Positions 1 through 9,246 of a stretch of 64,000 nucleotides of DNA are shown here, in pieces; position 1 is the stretch's first letter; each line of letters begins with the position of its first letter. The notes under the pieces were generated by a model. The model was not told the origin of the DNA. It searched no databases and saw only the letters and a program-made list of their open reading frames with translations. The DNA comes from Sulfolobales archaeon. GTDB taxonomy: Archaea > Thermoproteota > Thermoprotei_A > Sulfolobales > Desulfurococcaceae. A program made the position numbers and the translations under genes. Location: assembly GCA_025059075.1 (NCBI GenBank), contig JANXDZ010000002.1, positions 62,001 to 126,000 on the forward strand, read 5' to 3'.

Positions 1-43
1 ACTTTTCAATATCAAATAATTTTCTAATTTAGAAATAGCTAAA

Positions 44-146
44 AGCCGGGGGCGGGATTCGAACCCGCGGCTAAACGGGTTCCTGTCGATGGACGGTTTC
101 TTTAACCACTGCAGCCCGCCGCCTTAGACCGCTCGGCCACCCCGGC
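44..146 (-). tRNA. tRNA-Cys (GCA), intron-containing
   Basis: On the minus strand a GCCGGGG/CCCCGGC acceptor stem, a D arm, a GCGGG/CCCGU anticodon stem and a GCGGG-TTCGAAT-CCCGC T arm fold as a class I tRNA with a short variable loop. The anticodon loop reads C-U-GCA-G-A once a 28-base insert (81-108) is removed from the canonical archaeal position between bases 37 and 38. The discriminator base is U, the known identity base for tRNA-Cys. CCA is not encoded. Leu or Ser was considered because of the D arm, but there is no long variable arm. Confidence 0.9.
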
Positions 147-211
147 TTCTAGTTATTAATTGTAAAAATCCTCCTTATAACCTTACTCCTTAGCTTTATT
201 GCGTAAAAGCT

Positions 212-739
212 TCATAACTCTATGAATTTAGGCTTCATTTCATCTAGGTCTAGTATTGCTACTGTAGCTGAACCTGTAAGGTGTCCGTAAGTCTCTCCAG
301 GATTTAAGACTACTTTATCATTGATAACTTTACTGTCCTTTTGATGAGTATGTCCGTAGAGTACTGCATTAACATCCATTCCTCTAGCTAGTGAATAAGC
401 TAATTCTCTACTATATTCTATACTGCCGTGTCCATGCATCATTAATAACTTTTTTCCACTAACTACTTCTAATGCAGGTGAGTCAAGTATTCTCCAACCA
501 GCAGATGTAAACATCTTATTTAGTAGCACTCTATCGCCATCGTTATTCCCGTAGATGGCTGTGATTGTAAGTCCTTCATACTTTAGCTCAGCCATCCTCC
601 TAACTATAAATGGAGATATTATGTCGCCTAAGTGTATTACTAATTTAATATCCATTTCTCTAAAGGCTTTAAGTGCTTTCTCAACGTTATGTATGTTGTC
701 GTGGCTATCGCTCATGACTCCTATAATCAATTTAGGCAC
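212..739 (-). CDS. YfcE/MJ0936-type metallophosphoesterase
   Basis: A 175-residue protein with the calcineurin-like phosphoesterase metal motifs in order: SDSHDN near residue 10, GD near 38, GNND near 65, HGH near 102 and GHTH near 128. This is the short single-domain YfcE/MJ0936 class, a cytoplasmic Mn/Ni-dependent phosphodiesterase. The physiological substrate is unknown; the family shows activity on model phosphodiesters. It starts at GTG (737-739) with only 8 bases between it and the Hsp20 gene stop, so it is probably cotranscribed with that gene. Length is normal for the family. Confidence 0.9.
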   Translation of the reverse strand: MPKLIIGVMSDSHDNIHNVEKALKAFREMDIKLVIHLGDIISPFIVRRMAELKYEGLTITAIYGNNDGDRVLLNKMFTSAGWRILDSPALEVVSGKKLLMMHGHGSIEYSRELAYSLARGMDVNAVLYGHTHQKDSKVINDKVVLNPGETYGHLTGSATVAILDLDEMKPKFIEL

Positions 740-747
740 CAGTGAAG

Positions 748-1323
748 TTACTCAACCTTTAATTGATAGCCTCCCCTCTCTTCACTAGGCATTTTCTTAA
801 ATTTTACTTCAAGAACTCCATTCTTGTATGTAGCTTTACTACTTCCAGGATCTACTGGAGCAGGTAGATCTACTTCCTTATAGTACTTACGCTCCTCATT
901 GCTTGCCTTTATTATGAGCTTTTTCTTATCCTCACTTACAATACAACTTATCTTATCTTTATCTACTCCAGGTAGCTCAGCTATGACTACTACTTCATCT
1001 TTCTCCTCAAAGACGTCGACTAGTGGCTCTCTTTCCTCACTAACAATTGGTCTACGTCCAACTCTTCTCACATTTCCAAACTCCTCTATCTTAGGCTTGC
1101 CATCAGGCCCTATAGTTATTCTAAACCCATAGACGTATGGGCCATAGATTCTCGGCTCTCCCTCTAATGCCTTAAACTCCTCATAAAATCCGCGTTTTCT
1201 TAAGCGCTCAAACTCCTTTTCTATGTCCTCGAACATTTCCTTCATGAATTCATCTAGTTCTTCAAAAAATTCATCGAATGGACTATACCTCCTCCTTCTC
1301 CTCTCCACGATGAGTCGCCTCAT
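748..1323 (-). CDS. Hsp20/alpha-crystallin small heat-shock protein
   Basis: A 191-residue small heat-shock chaperone that would hold unfolding proteins in the cytoplasm. Residues 1-50 are very charged (an Arg run, then acidic and aromatic residues), as in the N-terminal arms of archaeal sHSPs. Residues about 98-185 are an alpha-crystallin domain with the typical ELPGVDKD strand-loop and the late GVLEVKFKK strand. An extra central segment rich in Gly/Pro/Tyr precedes the domain. A TATA-like element lies about 27 bases before the ATG, which predicts a leaderless transcript. It is first of a two-gene unit with the phosphoesterase. Confidence 0.9.
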   Translation of the reverse strand: MRRLIVERRRRRYSPFDEFFEELDEFMKEMFEDIEKEFERLRKRGFYEEFKALEGEPRIYGPYVYGFRITIGPDGKPKIEEFGNVRRVGRRPIVSEEREPLVDVFEEKDEVVVIAELPGVDKDKISCIVSEDKKKLIIKASNEERKYYKEVDLPAPVDPGSSKATYKNGVLEVKFKKMPSEERGGYQLKVE

Positions 1324-1345
1324 AGATTAATTAAAATGCTCATCC

Positions 1346-1355
1346 TTAATATATC
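1346..1355 (-). promoter_or_regulatory. TATA box for Hsp20, intergenic with divergent gene
   Basis: The AT-rich element TAATATAT lies about 27 bases upstream of the Hsp20 ATG (A at 1323), the spacing of a leaderless archaeal promoter. The motif is nearly symmetric and also lies about 35 bases before the divergent TTG start at 1385, so it could serve both directions. No clear heat-shock operator is visible. Confidence 0.5.
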
Positions 1356-1384
1356 TTAGATAGCATAGCGAGCGGCGTTGGAGC

Positions 1385-2056
1385 TTGCCTAAGGGAGTGA
1401 ACGTAATTTCATACACTACTTTGAGCTTAGACGGTAGAATAGGTAATTTAGGTAAGAGAACTACGTTAAGTAAGGACTGTGATTTAAGGAGGCTTCACGC
1501 GCTTAGGGCGAGTGTTGATGCAATAATTGTTGGAGCTAACACTGTGTTAAGCGATAACCCCCTCCTCACCGCTAGACTACCTAACTATAGTGGTAAGCAA
1601 CCAATTAGAGTAGTAGTAGACTCCAGGTTGAGGACAAGCCCTCTATATAGAGTCTACGATACTTCAATTGCGCCGAGCATGCTCATAACTTCAATAAACT
1701 CTGATCGATTTATGAAGGATGAATTTGTGAAGAGAGGAGTTGAAGTAGTTGAAATAATGGGGGAAGAATTTTCAGCAGAAGAAATTGTTAATGCAGTTAA
1801 AGAAAGGCACCCTGAAGTCAAAAAAATATTGATAGAGGGAGGGGGAGTACTCCTCTCAACATTCATTAATGATGGGTTTATAGATGAACTAATAGTGGCT
1901 CTAGCTCCAATAATGCTTGGAGAAAGCTGTGTAAGCATATTTCCAAAAAATATAACTGAGCCACTGAAGCTACGCCTCGTTAATGTTAACATATGTATTT
2001 GCGGTCAAGAAGTAGTATTAAAATACAGAGTACCTCCTAGTGTTATGGGGAGTTGA
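1385..2056 (+). CDS. arfC: 2,5-diamino-6-ribosylaminopyrimidinone 5'-phosphate reductase
   Basis: A RibD C-terminal-type reductase of 223 residues. In archaeal riboflavin and F420 synthesis this enzyme uses NAD(P)H to reduce the ribosylamino sugar to a ribitylamino side chain. Visible family signatures are SLDGRIG near residue 13, a VGANTVLSDNP segment near 50-60, and the EGGG nucleotide-binding turn near 150. There is no deaminase domain, as expected for the stand-alone archaeal enzyme (MJ0671 type). The start is TTG at 1385; a GTG at 1397 is an alternative. The yjbQ ATG follows the stop by one base, so the two are translationally coupled. Confidence 0.85.
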   Translation: MPKGVNVISYTTLSLDGRIGNLGKRTTLSKDCDLRRLHALRASVDAIIVGANTVLSDNPLLTARLPNYSGKQPIRVVVDSRLRTSPLYRVYDTSIAPSMLITSINSDRFMKDEFVKRGVEVVEIMGEEFSAEEIVNAVKERHPEVKKILIEGGGVLLSTFINDGFIDELIVALAPIMLGESCVSIFPKNITEPLKLRLVNVNICICGQEVVLKYRVPPSVMGS

Positions 2057-2057
2057 G

Positions 2058-2471
2058 ATGAAGGTATTCTTTCATGAAGTATCTATTACAACTAGTAGGA
2101 GGATTCAGTTAATAGACATAACGCATCACGTTGAGGAAGCAGTTAGGAGAAGCGGCATAGCTAATGGAGTTTGCATAGTCTTCGCTCCTCATGCTACAGC
2201 AGCAGTATTAGTTAATGAACATGAGGAAGGGCTTATACATGATATAGCTTCTAAAATAGAGGAAATAGTTGAACCTGAGAGGAGTTGGAGACACAATATA
2301 ATAGATGATAACGCGCATGCACACATAGGTTCAGCAATTATAGGTAGTGAGAGAGTTTTCCCAATACATGAAGGAAGAATAGTTAGAGGCACTTGGCAAA
2401 ACATATTCCTAGTGGAACTAGATGGACCGCGTAGAGAAAGAAATGTAGTAATAGAAGTCCTTGGAGAATAA
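2058..2471 (+). CDS. yjbQ: YjbQ/UPF0047 family protein
   Basis: A single-domain YjbQ-fold protein of about 137 residues. Family members have a weak thiamine-phosphate synthase activity and can complement thiE mutants; the native role is unsettled. Diagnostic features are the HATAAV segment, the NEHEEGL turn, the SWRHN segment and C-terminal GTWQNIFLVELDGPR, which carry the conserved His/Glu residues. The ATG at 2058 is chosen because GGGGAG lies seven bases upstream. A GTG at 2040 in the same frame would overlap the upstream gene and has no ribosome-binding site. Confidence 0.85.
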   Translation: MKVFFHEVSITTSRRIQLIDITHHVEEAVRRSGIANGVCIVFAPHATAAVLVNEHEEGLIHDIASKIEEIVEPERSWRHNIIDDNAHAHIGSAIIGSERVFPIHEGRIVRGTWQNIFLVELDGPRRERNVVIEVLGE

Positions 2472-2528
2472 GCTTAAAAAACATTTTCCACTATACTCCA
2501 ATCACAGATAATTAAGGAGGCGTCATCT

Positions 2529-3695
2529 ATGGCAAAGTTCTACGTAGCGAGTGAGGAAGACATAGTCAGCGGTCTTGTAACTGACATATACTTTGTTAGA
2601 ACTAGAGAGATTGTTAGAAAATACGGTGTAGATAAGAGAGTTAGAATGGAGCTACACGTATATAACTTGCCTAAGGGGTATGAATGGGCTGTCTATGCAG
2701 GCCTTGAGGAAGCCCTACGCCTATTTGAGGGAAAACACGTCACTATATACAGCCTCCCTGAGGGAACCCTCTTTAAATCTAGAGAACCACTAATGATCGT
2801 TGAAGGAAGGTACTCAGATATATCAGTCTATGAAACTCCCCTACTTGGAATACTGAGGCACTATACAAGCATAGCTAGTAAAGCAGCTAGGCTAAAGAGG
2901 CTTGCAATGAATAAGCTATTCATATTCTTCGGCATAAGAGTTCTTCACCCAGCAATAGCTCCAATGGCTGATAGAGCTGCTTACATAGGCGGTATGGATG
3001 GAGTATCCGGCATAGCGAGTAAGAAATACCTTGGACTAGAGCCTGTTGGAACAATGCCGCATGCACTAATAATATTGTTTAAAAACCAAGTGGAGGCATG
3101 GAAGGCTTTCCACGAAACCATTAATGGAAGCGTCCCTAGAATAATGCTCACTGACACTTTCTACGATGAAAGAATAGAGGCCCTTATGGCAGCTGAAGCT
3201 CTTAAAGACAAACTCTATGGCGTACGGCTAGATACTCCGAGCAGTAGGAGAGGGGATATGAAGGCTATAGTTGAAGAAGTTAGATGGACACTAGACCTAC
3301 ATGGCTATAAACACGTTAAAATCATTGTTAGCGGTGGAGTAGATGAAGAAGAAGTAGTTGAGCTAAGAGACATCGTAGATGCATTTGGCGTTGGGACATC
3401 TGTAGCTTTCCCGAGGAGCGTAGACATAAGTATGGATATAGTTGAAGTTGAGGAAAATAATGAATGGATCCCGATAACTAAGAGAGGAAAACTCCCTGGC
3501 GCAAAGAAATTGTGTAGAAAAAGGCCTGGGTTAAATGATGAAGTCATCCCGTGGAAGTATGAGTGTTTAGAGGGCTATGAAAACCTCATGTTAAAATACA
3601 TGGATGATGGAGCTATAGTTAGAGAACTACCGGAACTAAGTGAGATAAGGAAATATGTCTTAGGGCAACTAATGGAAGTCGGAGAGTGTAAATAA
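2529..3695 (+). CDS. pncB: nicotinate phosphoribosyltransferase
   Basis: A 388-residue archaeal nicotinate phosphoribosyltransferase: nicotinate plus PRPP (with ATP) to nicotinate mononucleotide in NAD salvage. The N-terminal half has the beta-sandwich typical of the family ([14 protein letters not shown]). The barrel carries GGMDGVSG, a HALI segment, the LTDTF PRPP-contact region and a late IIVSGGVD phosphate-binding loop. A four-Cys C-terminal zinc knuckle like that of Thermoplasma PncB is not complete here; only Cys-rich remnants CRKRPG and YECLEGYE are seen. A strong AAGGAGG lies seven bases before the ATG. The nicotinamidase-like gene at 13.7 kb would supply nicotinate. Confidence 0.92.
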   Translation: MAKFYVASEEDIVSGLVTDIYFVRTREIVRKYGVDKRVRMELHVYNLPKGYEWAVYAGLEEALRLFEGKHVTIYSLPEGTLFKSREPLMIVEGRYSDISVYETPLLGILRHYTSIASKAARLKRLAMNKLFIFFGIRVLHPAIAPMADRAAYIGGMDGVSGIASKKYLGLEPVGTMPHALIILFKNQVEAWKAFHETINGSVPRIMLTDTFYDERIEALMAAEALKDKLYGVRLDTPSSRRGDMKAIVEEVRWTLDLHGYKHVKIIVSGGVDEEEVVELRDIVDAFGVGTSVAFPRSVDISMDIVEVEENNEWIPITKRGKLPGAKKLCRKRPGLNDEVIPWKYECLEGYENLMLKYMDDGAIVRELPELSEIRKYVLGQLMEVGECK

Positions 3696-3741
3696 CTTTA
3701 ATAGCGTTGCATCAATAAACTTTATTTCATTTAGTAAATTA

Positions 3742-5457
3742 CTAAGCTAGGAGTGAGGGTCTTCTCTTAGAGGTATTTAACCTAACTTCCTCCATCAACT
3801 GATCTATTTTTTCTAAGAAGTCCTGTGGAAGCCTATTAAACAAAGGCCTTGGCTCACGTATCCTATGCCCAGGCTTTATTGGGAGCTCTCTTATTGTAAA
3901 AAGCCTTCCAGGCTTCCACAAATCCCCTCCTATATTCAATATCTCCCACAACTCTTCAGCTTTTCTAGGAGTTATTGGGGCTAACAGTATATTTAATGCA
4001 TAGACTACGTTTACACTAATCCACATAGTTGTAGCAGCATCTATTGGATCGCTTGAGAGTTTATCCCATGGAGCCTTTTGATTTAAGTATTGGTTGCCGT
4101 TCCACGAGAGTTCAAGAACTTTTTCAACTGCATGCTTTAGCCTAAGTCCTAGGTAGTCTTCGTCAACTTTATTTAAGGTATTTAAAACTCTATTGATCAT
4201 GTCTTTATCTACTTCGTTAAGTTCTCCTGGAGCAGGTACTATGCCTCCATATCTCTTATAGATGAATGATAATACTCTATGGATGAAGTTCCCTATATCA
4301 TCGCAGAGCTCTCTATTAACTATCCTATAGAAGTCAGCCCAATTGAAGTTTGCATCCCTTAGTTCAGGCCTCATTCTAATTAATGTAAAACGCCAGTAGT
4401 CTGCTGGAGCTATTTCAAGAGCTTCATCAATCCACACCCCTATCCTCCTACTCTTACTGAACTTCTCTCCTTTAAAGAGGAGGTATTCAGTTGCAGAAAT
4501 ATTCCACGGCAAAGTATATCCCTCTCTCAAAGCTATTTCCATTGCTGGAAATATGACGCTGTGGAAGGGGATGTTGTCCTTCCCCATGAAGAACACTATC
4601 CTAGACTCAGGGTTTCTCCAATAATCAATCCACTTATCCCCCATTCCTTTTTTAACGAAGTATTCCTTAGTAGCCGATATATAGCCCAGAAGTGCATCAA
4701 ACCATACATATATAGTTTTCCCATTAGCCCCGGGGAATGGAGCTTCTATTCCCCACTTATTATCCCTAGTAATGCTTCTAGGCCTTAGGCCCTCCCTTAT
4801 CCACGATAACGTGAAGTTCTTAACGTTATCAGGTAAGTTTTCATTGGATTCAACCCACTTCCTTACATCTTCCTCGAGTCTAGATAAGTCGAAGAACCAG
4901 TGCTTAGTTCTCTTTTGAATAGGCATTGAGCCACATATAACGCACTTAGGGTTTATTAAATCAGTTGGATGCAGTAACCTGCCGCATTTATCACATTGAT
5001 CTCCGCGGGCTTCTTCATAACTACAGTAAGGACACCTACCTATTATAAATCGATCTGGGAGGAACATGGAATCCCTCGGACAGTAGGGAATTACTTCCTC
5101 TTGTTCAAATATGTAGCCATTGTTGTAGATCTTCATTAGCGTCTCCTTGACGAACTCCTTGTGAACAGAGTTCTCGGTTCTAGTGTAATTACTTAACTCT
5201 ATGCCCCATTCCTCTAATAGATGTTTAACGTACTCATGCGCTTGATCTGTAAGCTCCCCTGGCTCTACGCCTTTTTTTATTGCTTCAACTTCAATTACAG
5301 TTCCATGTTCATCGCTTCCACTAACAAAGACGTAATCCTCTCCACGTAGCTTCAAGTACTTTGCGAATATGTCTGCTGAAAGCAGTGAGCCAATCATAGT
5401 GCCTAAGTGAGGGACATTGTTTACATAAGGCCACGCTGCTCCAATAACCCACTTCAA
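3742..5457 (-). CDS. metG: methionyl-tRNA synthetase
   Basis: A 571-residue class I aminoacyl-tRNA synthetase that charges tRNA-Met. The HIGH motif appears as PHLGT near residue 17 and the KMSKS loop as KFSKS in the middle of the protein. Between them is the MetRS connective peptide with CxxC knuckles (CPYC, CDKC, CVIC) for zinc. The C-terminal alpha-helical anticodon-binding domain is present with the conserved [13 protein letters not shown] segment. There is no EMAP/tRNA-binding extension; in many archaea that domain is a separate gene, not found in this window. The ATG start matches the family start. Confidence 0.97.
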   Translation of the reverse strand: MKWVIGAAWPYVNNVPHLGTMIGSLLSADIFAKYLKLRGEDYVFVSGSDEHGTVIEVEAIKKGVEPGELTDQAHEYVKHLLEEWGIELSNYTRTENSVHKEFVKETLMKIYNNGYIFEQEEVIPYCPRDSMFLPDRFIIGRCPYCSYEEARGDQCDKCGRLLHPTDLINPKCVICGSMPIQKRTKHWFFDLSRLEEDVRKWVESNENLPDNVKNFTLSWIREGLRPRSITRDNKWGIEAPFPGANGKTIYVWFDALLGYISATKEYFVKKGMGDKWIDYWRNPESRIVFFMGKDNIPFHSVIFPAMEIALREGYTLPWNISATEYLLFKGEKFSKSRRIGVWIDEALEIAPADYWRFTLIRMRPELRDANFNWADFYRIVNRELCDDIGNFIHRVLSFIYKRYGGIVPAPGELNEVDKDMINRVLNTLNKVDEDYLGLRLKHAVEKVLELSWNGNQYLNQKAPWDKLSSDPIDAATTMWISVNVVYALNILLAPITPRKAEELWEILNIGGDLWKPGRLFTIRELPIKPGHRIREPRPLFNRLPQDFLEKIDQLMEEVRLNTSKRRPSLLA

Positions 5458-5508
5458 GCTTTACCCCCTCCAGCTAAAATCTCACGCTTAAATAACCTTA
5501 AAGCTGTT

Positions 5509-6204
5509 TTAGAAGCTTAAACTCTTATTTAAGTTACTCACTGCTTTCTCTAGCTTTATTGACTCCCTTAACCCTACGTTATCTACTTTAATTCTCGTGA
5601 GAGATTTTAAGCCAAGTTTCTCTAAGGCTATGCTTTTAGAAAAACCTCTTTCCGCTATTACGAGCACAGCATTCTTCCACGCTGGTATAGCAATCCAGTT
5701 CTCACCTACGCGCACTTCGTTTTGAGGAAGGATGTTCTTGAGGAGGCTTAAGTCAGCCTCCCTAATAGCATATCCAAAAAGCGTTAGAACCGATAGATCT
5801 AGGCTTAATTCATTGCTTAACCCCCCTAGACCTATATACATCTCCATGGATTCATTAACTACTTCAAAGTCAAGGATGTCCAGCCTATTGCTTCTCATAA
5901 TTGAGGTTACATAGCCTCCATAAATGATGTTCACGAGGACTTGCTTCAAGTACATACTTATGCTTAGATCGCTTAAGATATCCTCTGGCCTAACTCTATT
6001 AACATATATGCTTTTAAATAACTCTTCAACAATTTCTCCGCCTAAGTATGGAGGTATCCTATTGACTAAAGCTCTATAAGTACCTTTATTTCCAACAGCG
6101 ACAAGCCTATAGTTCATTACTGCCATAGATGCTACACCTGCAACTCCTTTACTAAAGTACTTGCCTATAATGAGTACTCCAGGTAAGCTAACTAAGTGAA
6201 GCAT
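5509..6204 (-). CDS. conserved-looking protein of unknown function, paired with GalT-like gene
   Basis: A 231-residue protein I do not recognise. It has no predicted signal peptide, no Cys-rich motif and no P-loop. It looks like a soluble alpha/beta protein with a glycine-rich N-terminal stretch (GKYFSKGVAG) and a Ser/Leu-rich middle. Its ATG lies inside the last 17 bases of the upstream GalT-like gene, so the pair is translationally coupled. That makes a role in the same sugar-phosphate step, as subunit or next enzyme, a reasonable guess and no more. Confidence 0.75.
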   Translation of the reverse strand: MLHLVSLPGVLIIGKYFSKGVAGVASMAVMNYRLVAVGNKGTYRALVNRIPPYLGGEIVEELFKSIYVNRVRPEDILSDLSISMYLKQVLVNIIYGGYVTSIMRSNRLDILDFEVVNESMEMYIGLGGLSNELSLDLSVLTLFGYAIREADLSLLKNILPQNEVRVGENWIAIPAWKNAVLVIAERGFSKSIALEKLGLKSLTRIKVDNVGLRESIKLEKAVSNLNKSLSF

Positions 6205-7009
6205 CTTTATTCAACTCCTGTGCTTCTAGAAGAGCCGTATACATGGCTGTAACTATTCTTAAAGCATCGGTAAGATACCTTAATGCTCCACTGATAACTT
6301 CAGCTATTGAAGTAAAGTGTTTTTTAGGGTATACGTGGCCTTCGTATGGCCACATAGCATAGAGCGGGGCTATCACAACGTAATAATCATTCTCGTAGAT
6401 AACTTTCTCAAGCTTCTTTAGCTCGCAGCCTACTATGCTGTACAAGAGACTCTTCCCAGCAACCCCGTAGTACTCCTTTATAGACTCTAACTCGGCTTTT
6501 ACTCTTAGTGACACAAGAGGTAGAGCATGTATCTGAGAGTGTAGATGCATCACTAACACGCCTATCTCATTACCCCTATCTCTGAGTGTATCAACATACT
6601 CTACGTAACTCAGTGAAAATAGTTTAATGTACTCATTTCTACAAAGATCGATTACTTTAGTTATGCGGTCTAAGCTTAACGTACAGAGATCTCCTTTGTA
6701 TTCAGGTGTTTCTTCAACTACTCTGCAAGTACCATGAGCCTCTATTACACTGTAGGCGTCTAACTCAAGTAGTTTAACTAGCAGTGAGCCCTCTACCAAG
6801 CAGATACTTAGCTCTAGTAGAGAAACAATACTCCACTTCTCTAAGTATGCGAGTTCCAGTGCACTAGGGCAGAAGGGGCACTTAAACATAGCTTGCTTTT
6901 TCCCCTGACGCCAAGGGCGAGTAGATCTGTGTTCAGTCACTATAATCCATTGCTTTACCAAAGGGTTCCAGCATGCTTCGTTCATTAAAACCCCTCTTAT
7001 AGACTTCAC
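6188..7009 (-). CDS. divergent GalT-like (HIT superfamily) nucleotidyltransferase
   Basis: A 273-residue relative of galactose-1-phosphate uridylyltransferase. Family marks are the N-terminal NPLVKQWIIV and RPW segments, the CPFCPS zinc pair near residue 45, an HLHSQ segment in the position of the catalytic HPHxQ, and APLYAMWPYEGH in the second half. GalT transfers UMP between UDP-glucose and hexose-1-phosphate through a uridylylated histidine. Both outer histidines are kept but the proline is replaced by Leu, and the protein is about 70 residues shorter than bacterial GalT. Substrate may therefore differ, for example another NDP-sugar or an ADP-sugar. Confidence 0.7.
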   Translation of the reverse strand: MKSIRGVLMNEACWNPLVKQWIIVTEHRSTRPWRQGKKQAMFKCPFCPSALELAYLEKWSIVSLLELSICLVEGSLLVKLLELDAYSVIEAHGTCRVVEETPEYKGDLCTLSLDRITKVIDLCRNEYIKLFSLSYVEYVDTLRDRGNEIGVLVMHLHSQIHALPLVSLRVKAELESIKEYYGVAGKSLLYSIVGCELKKLEKVIYENDYYVVIAPLYAMWPYEGHVYPKKHFTSIAEVISGALRYLTDALRIVTAMYTALLEAQELNKDASLS

Positions 7010-7439
7010 TCAATCCCTATGTTCACTTCTATAATAAACTATCTACACCTAATTCATGTATAGCTGTGTCCAGTAAGCATTAATGGGCTGTTCTTTCTAA
7101 GTCTACTATTTAAATACTGTGAGATCAGTAGCCTGAGGTTGTTTATGCATGAGTACTCTAAGCTGAGCTCTCAGGAACTAGCGACCAGAGGCTATAAGTT
7201 CACGGCTGACATGAGAGGGAACAGGGCTTTTCTCTAAGACCCGCGGAATTCAGTATTAACAATGCAGAGTGCTCATTATAGGTATTCAATCACTTAAGTA
7301 TATTCTCTGGACAGCTGATCCTAGAAGTATTATGAAGCAGCATCTTACTATTACAGCAAATAAAGAGCGGGTAGAAAACACTTTTTGAGTTCTATAAAAT
7401 TATAAGTATGAAAGGAGGTTTATTAAAAATGGTGGAATA
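7010..7439. other. 430-base intergenic stretch without a gene
   Basis: No long reading frame is present. A 30-codon frame at 7145-7237 (+) has protein-like composition in its C-terminal part (RGYKFTADMRGNRAF) but no ribosome-binding site, and could be the remains of a gene. Just before the next gene lie GGAGG at 7414-7418 and a three-codon frame ATG-GTG-GAA-TAG (7429-7440) whose stop overlaps the next GTG start by one base. Confidence 0.5.
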
Positions 7440-9149
7440 GTGAGGTTTAAATACGTACTTATAGTAATAATTATAGCCTCAGTACTATTGGCCTCCTCTC
7501 TTCTACTCATCTTTTTTAGGCTCCCTGAAGTTGTTGAGGAACCGAAAGAGCCTCCTGAGAAACTAAAGGAGATACGAATAGAGCCTATTCCAACAGTAAA
7601 AATACCTGAACCCCCTCCAAGCATGTTTTTGCCAGAGGCACTTCCATGGCTAGTTGAAAAAGGTACAGTGAGAACAGATGTGTTCTATGGAAGTGGTGTT
7701 CCAAGGAGACCTGAGGTAGCTCTTAAGCTCAATATATCGGCAAACATGGCTGGGAAACTAGCTGAAGCCATTGTTGAAGGCAATAGAGTATTCTTAGCTG
7801 ACAACGAGGGAGTATACGCCCTAAATAAGAGTAGTGGAGAGCTCTTATGGGGAGTTGAAGTGTACTTCGACAACCTCATGCATAGAGAACTCAGTGGTCC
7901 AGGGCCTATCTATAAGTGGAGATCCCTAGGACTATGGGGATTTGTAAAGACCTATGGTGTTGGAAAATACTTATATGTCGCGACATCATTCCTTCTGCCA
8001 CATCATGGAGAAGAAGACGCCTCTCTATTAGCATTGAATAAAGACAATGGCGAACTTGTGTGGAGAGTAACACTTAAATCAGAGGAGGGAGCAAGAAAGT
8101 CGTCTGTGACATCAAACCTAATAGTAGCTGATGGTAAGGTATTTGTCGGAAGCATTGGATATGAGGGATTAGTCTTCGCCGTGAGTGAAGATGGAGAGGT
8201 TATTTGGCGCAGAAGTGTTGGGGGAAACGTTAGGGGATTAACTTATGGAGACGGAATATTGTTTGTTACATCGGAGTACAGTAATAAACTCCACGCTTTT
8301 AATCCAGAGAATGGAGAGCTACTTTGGATCTATGAACACGATTGGGAGCTAACGACTCCATCTTATCGAGATGGAAGAGTGATCTTAGCGGATCTCTCGG
8401 GGAGCATACTGGCTGTATCCTCTAATGGAAAACTCCTCTGGGAGAGACCCCTTGGGATAGGAGGAGATGTTGATAAGAACTCATACATAGCATTAAGCGA
8501 TAAGTACGTATATGCCATTAGATCATATGGAGAGAGGCCGAGAAATCTCTATGTGTTGGACTTTAATGGAAATGTTGTAGGAAACTACACTCTGACCATC
8601 GATGAAGATGGAGGCATACCAGCTGTATCTCGAGATATTGTGGCCTTACCAGTGTTAAATAGAAATGGAGAGGGCAAGGTATATCTCTTGTGGAGGGGTC
8701 TTCACAAGCTCAGTGAGTTTCACTTTAAAGAGTGTAGCGGCTGGATGCCTAAGGTCAGTATTGCCTATGGAGAAATATTCGTAGTTGCGTGTCCAAGAGT
8801 CATGTATAAGCTGGTTGATGAAGGGAAACCAGTTATAAGCAGAGTTAATGTTACGTATAATAGAACTCTGATCATTAAGGCCGACGTATTTGATAATCAA
8901 AGTGCGCTGTACAAGGTCCTACTTGTTTACAGCATAAACAACTCCCATTGGAATTACAGAGAAATGAGGATTGCATCAAGCTATGCAGATGAGCCGGTTG
9001 GAGGATATGGATTAGAAGAAGAAACCTACATTACTGAGATTCCATTAGAGATCGCTAAAATAGAGTTCTACATAATTGCAATAGATAACACGGGGAACTA
9101 TGAAGCAACAGCTGTATATGGATATAGAATATACATTATGGAAGGTTAA
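7440..9149 (+). CDS. membrane-anchored PQQ-like beta-propeller protein
   Basis: A 569-residue protein with an N-terminal hydrophobic segment (residues about 4-28) that serves as signal anchor, so the rest is outside the cell. Residues about 95-430 hold repeated propeller blades of the PQQ/WD-like outer-membrane-assembly type, for example GELLWG, GELVWRV, GEVIWRRS, GELLWIY and GKLLWER, each followed by a strand and a GKVFVG-like turn. Residues about 460-569 look like an Ig-like or fibronectin-like beta domain (AIDNTGNYEA). No catalytic PQQ-dehydrogenase residues are evident, so a binding or scaffold role is more likely than an enzyme. Start is GTG at 7440. Confidence 0.8.
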   Translation: MRFKYVLIVIIIASVLLASSLLLIFFRLPEVVEEPKEPPEKLKEIRIEPIPTVKIPEPPPSMFLPEALPWLVEKGTVRTDVFYGSGVPRRPEVALKLNISANMAGKLAEAIVEGNRVFLADNEGVYALNKSSGELLWGVEVYFDNLMHRELSGPGPIYKWRSLGLWGFVKTYGVGKYLYVATSFLLPHHGEEDASLLALNKDNGELVWRVTLKSEEGARKSSVTSNLIVADGKVFVGSIGYEGLVFAVSEDGEVIWRRSVGGNVRGLTYGDGILFVTSEYSNKLHAFNPENGELLWIYEHDWELTTPSYRDGRVILADLSGSILAVSSNGKLLWERPLGIGGDVDKNSYIALSDKYVYAIRSYGERPRNLYVLDFNGNVVGNYTLTIDEDGGIPAVSRDIVALPVLNRNGEGKVYLLWRGLHKLSEFHFKECSGWMPKVSIAYGEIFVVACPRVMYKLVDEGKPVISRVNVTYNRTLIIKADVFDNQSALYKVLLVYSINNSHWNYREMRIASSYADEPVGGYGLEEETYITEIPLEIAKIEFYIIAIDNTGNYEATAVYGYRIYIMEG

Positions 9150-9246
9150 TTAAGCAAACGCGTAATCAATAGTGTTGATCACGCTAGGGACTTTGAATTG
9201 ATATTTATCCTTAATATTTTTGAACCAAATCCATTACTATTATGTC

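Noticed and set aside
44-146. Reading the first tRNA as Leu or Ser
   Set aside because: No long variable arm; discriminator U and GCA anticodon fit Cys.
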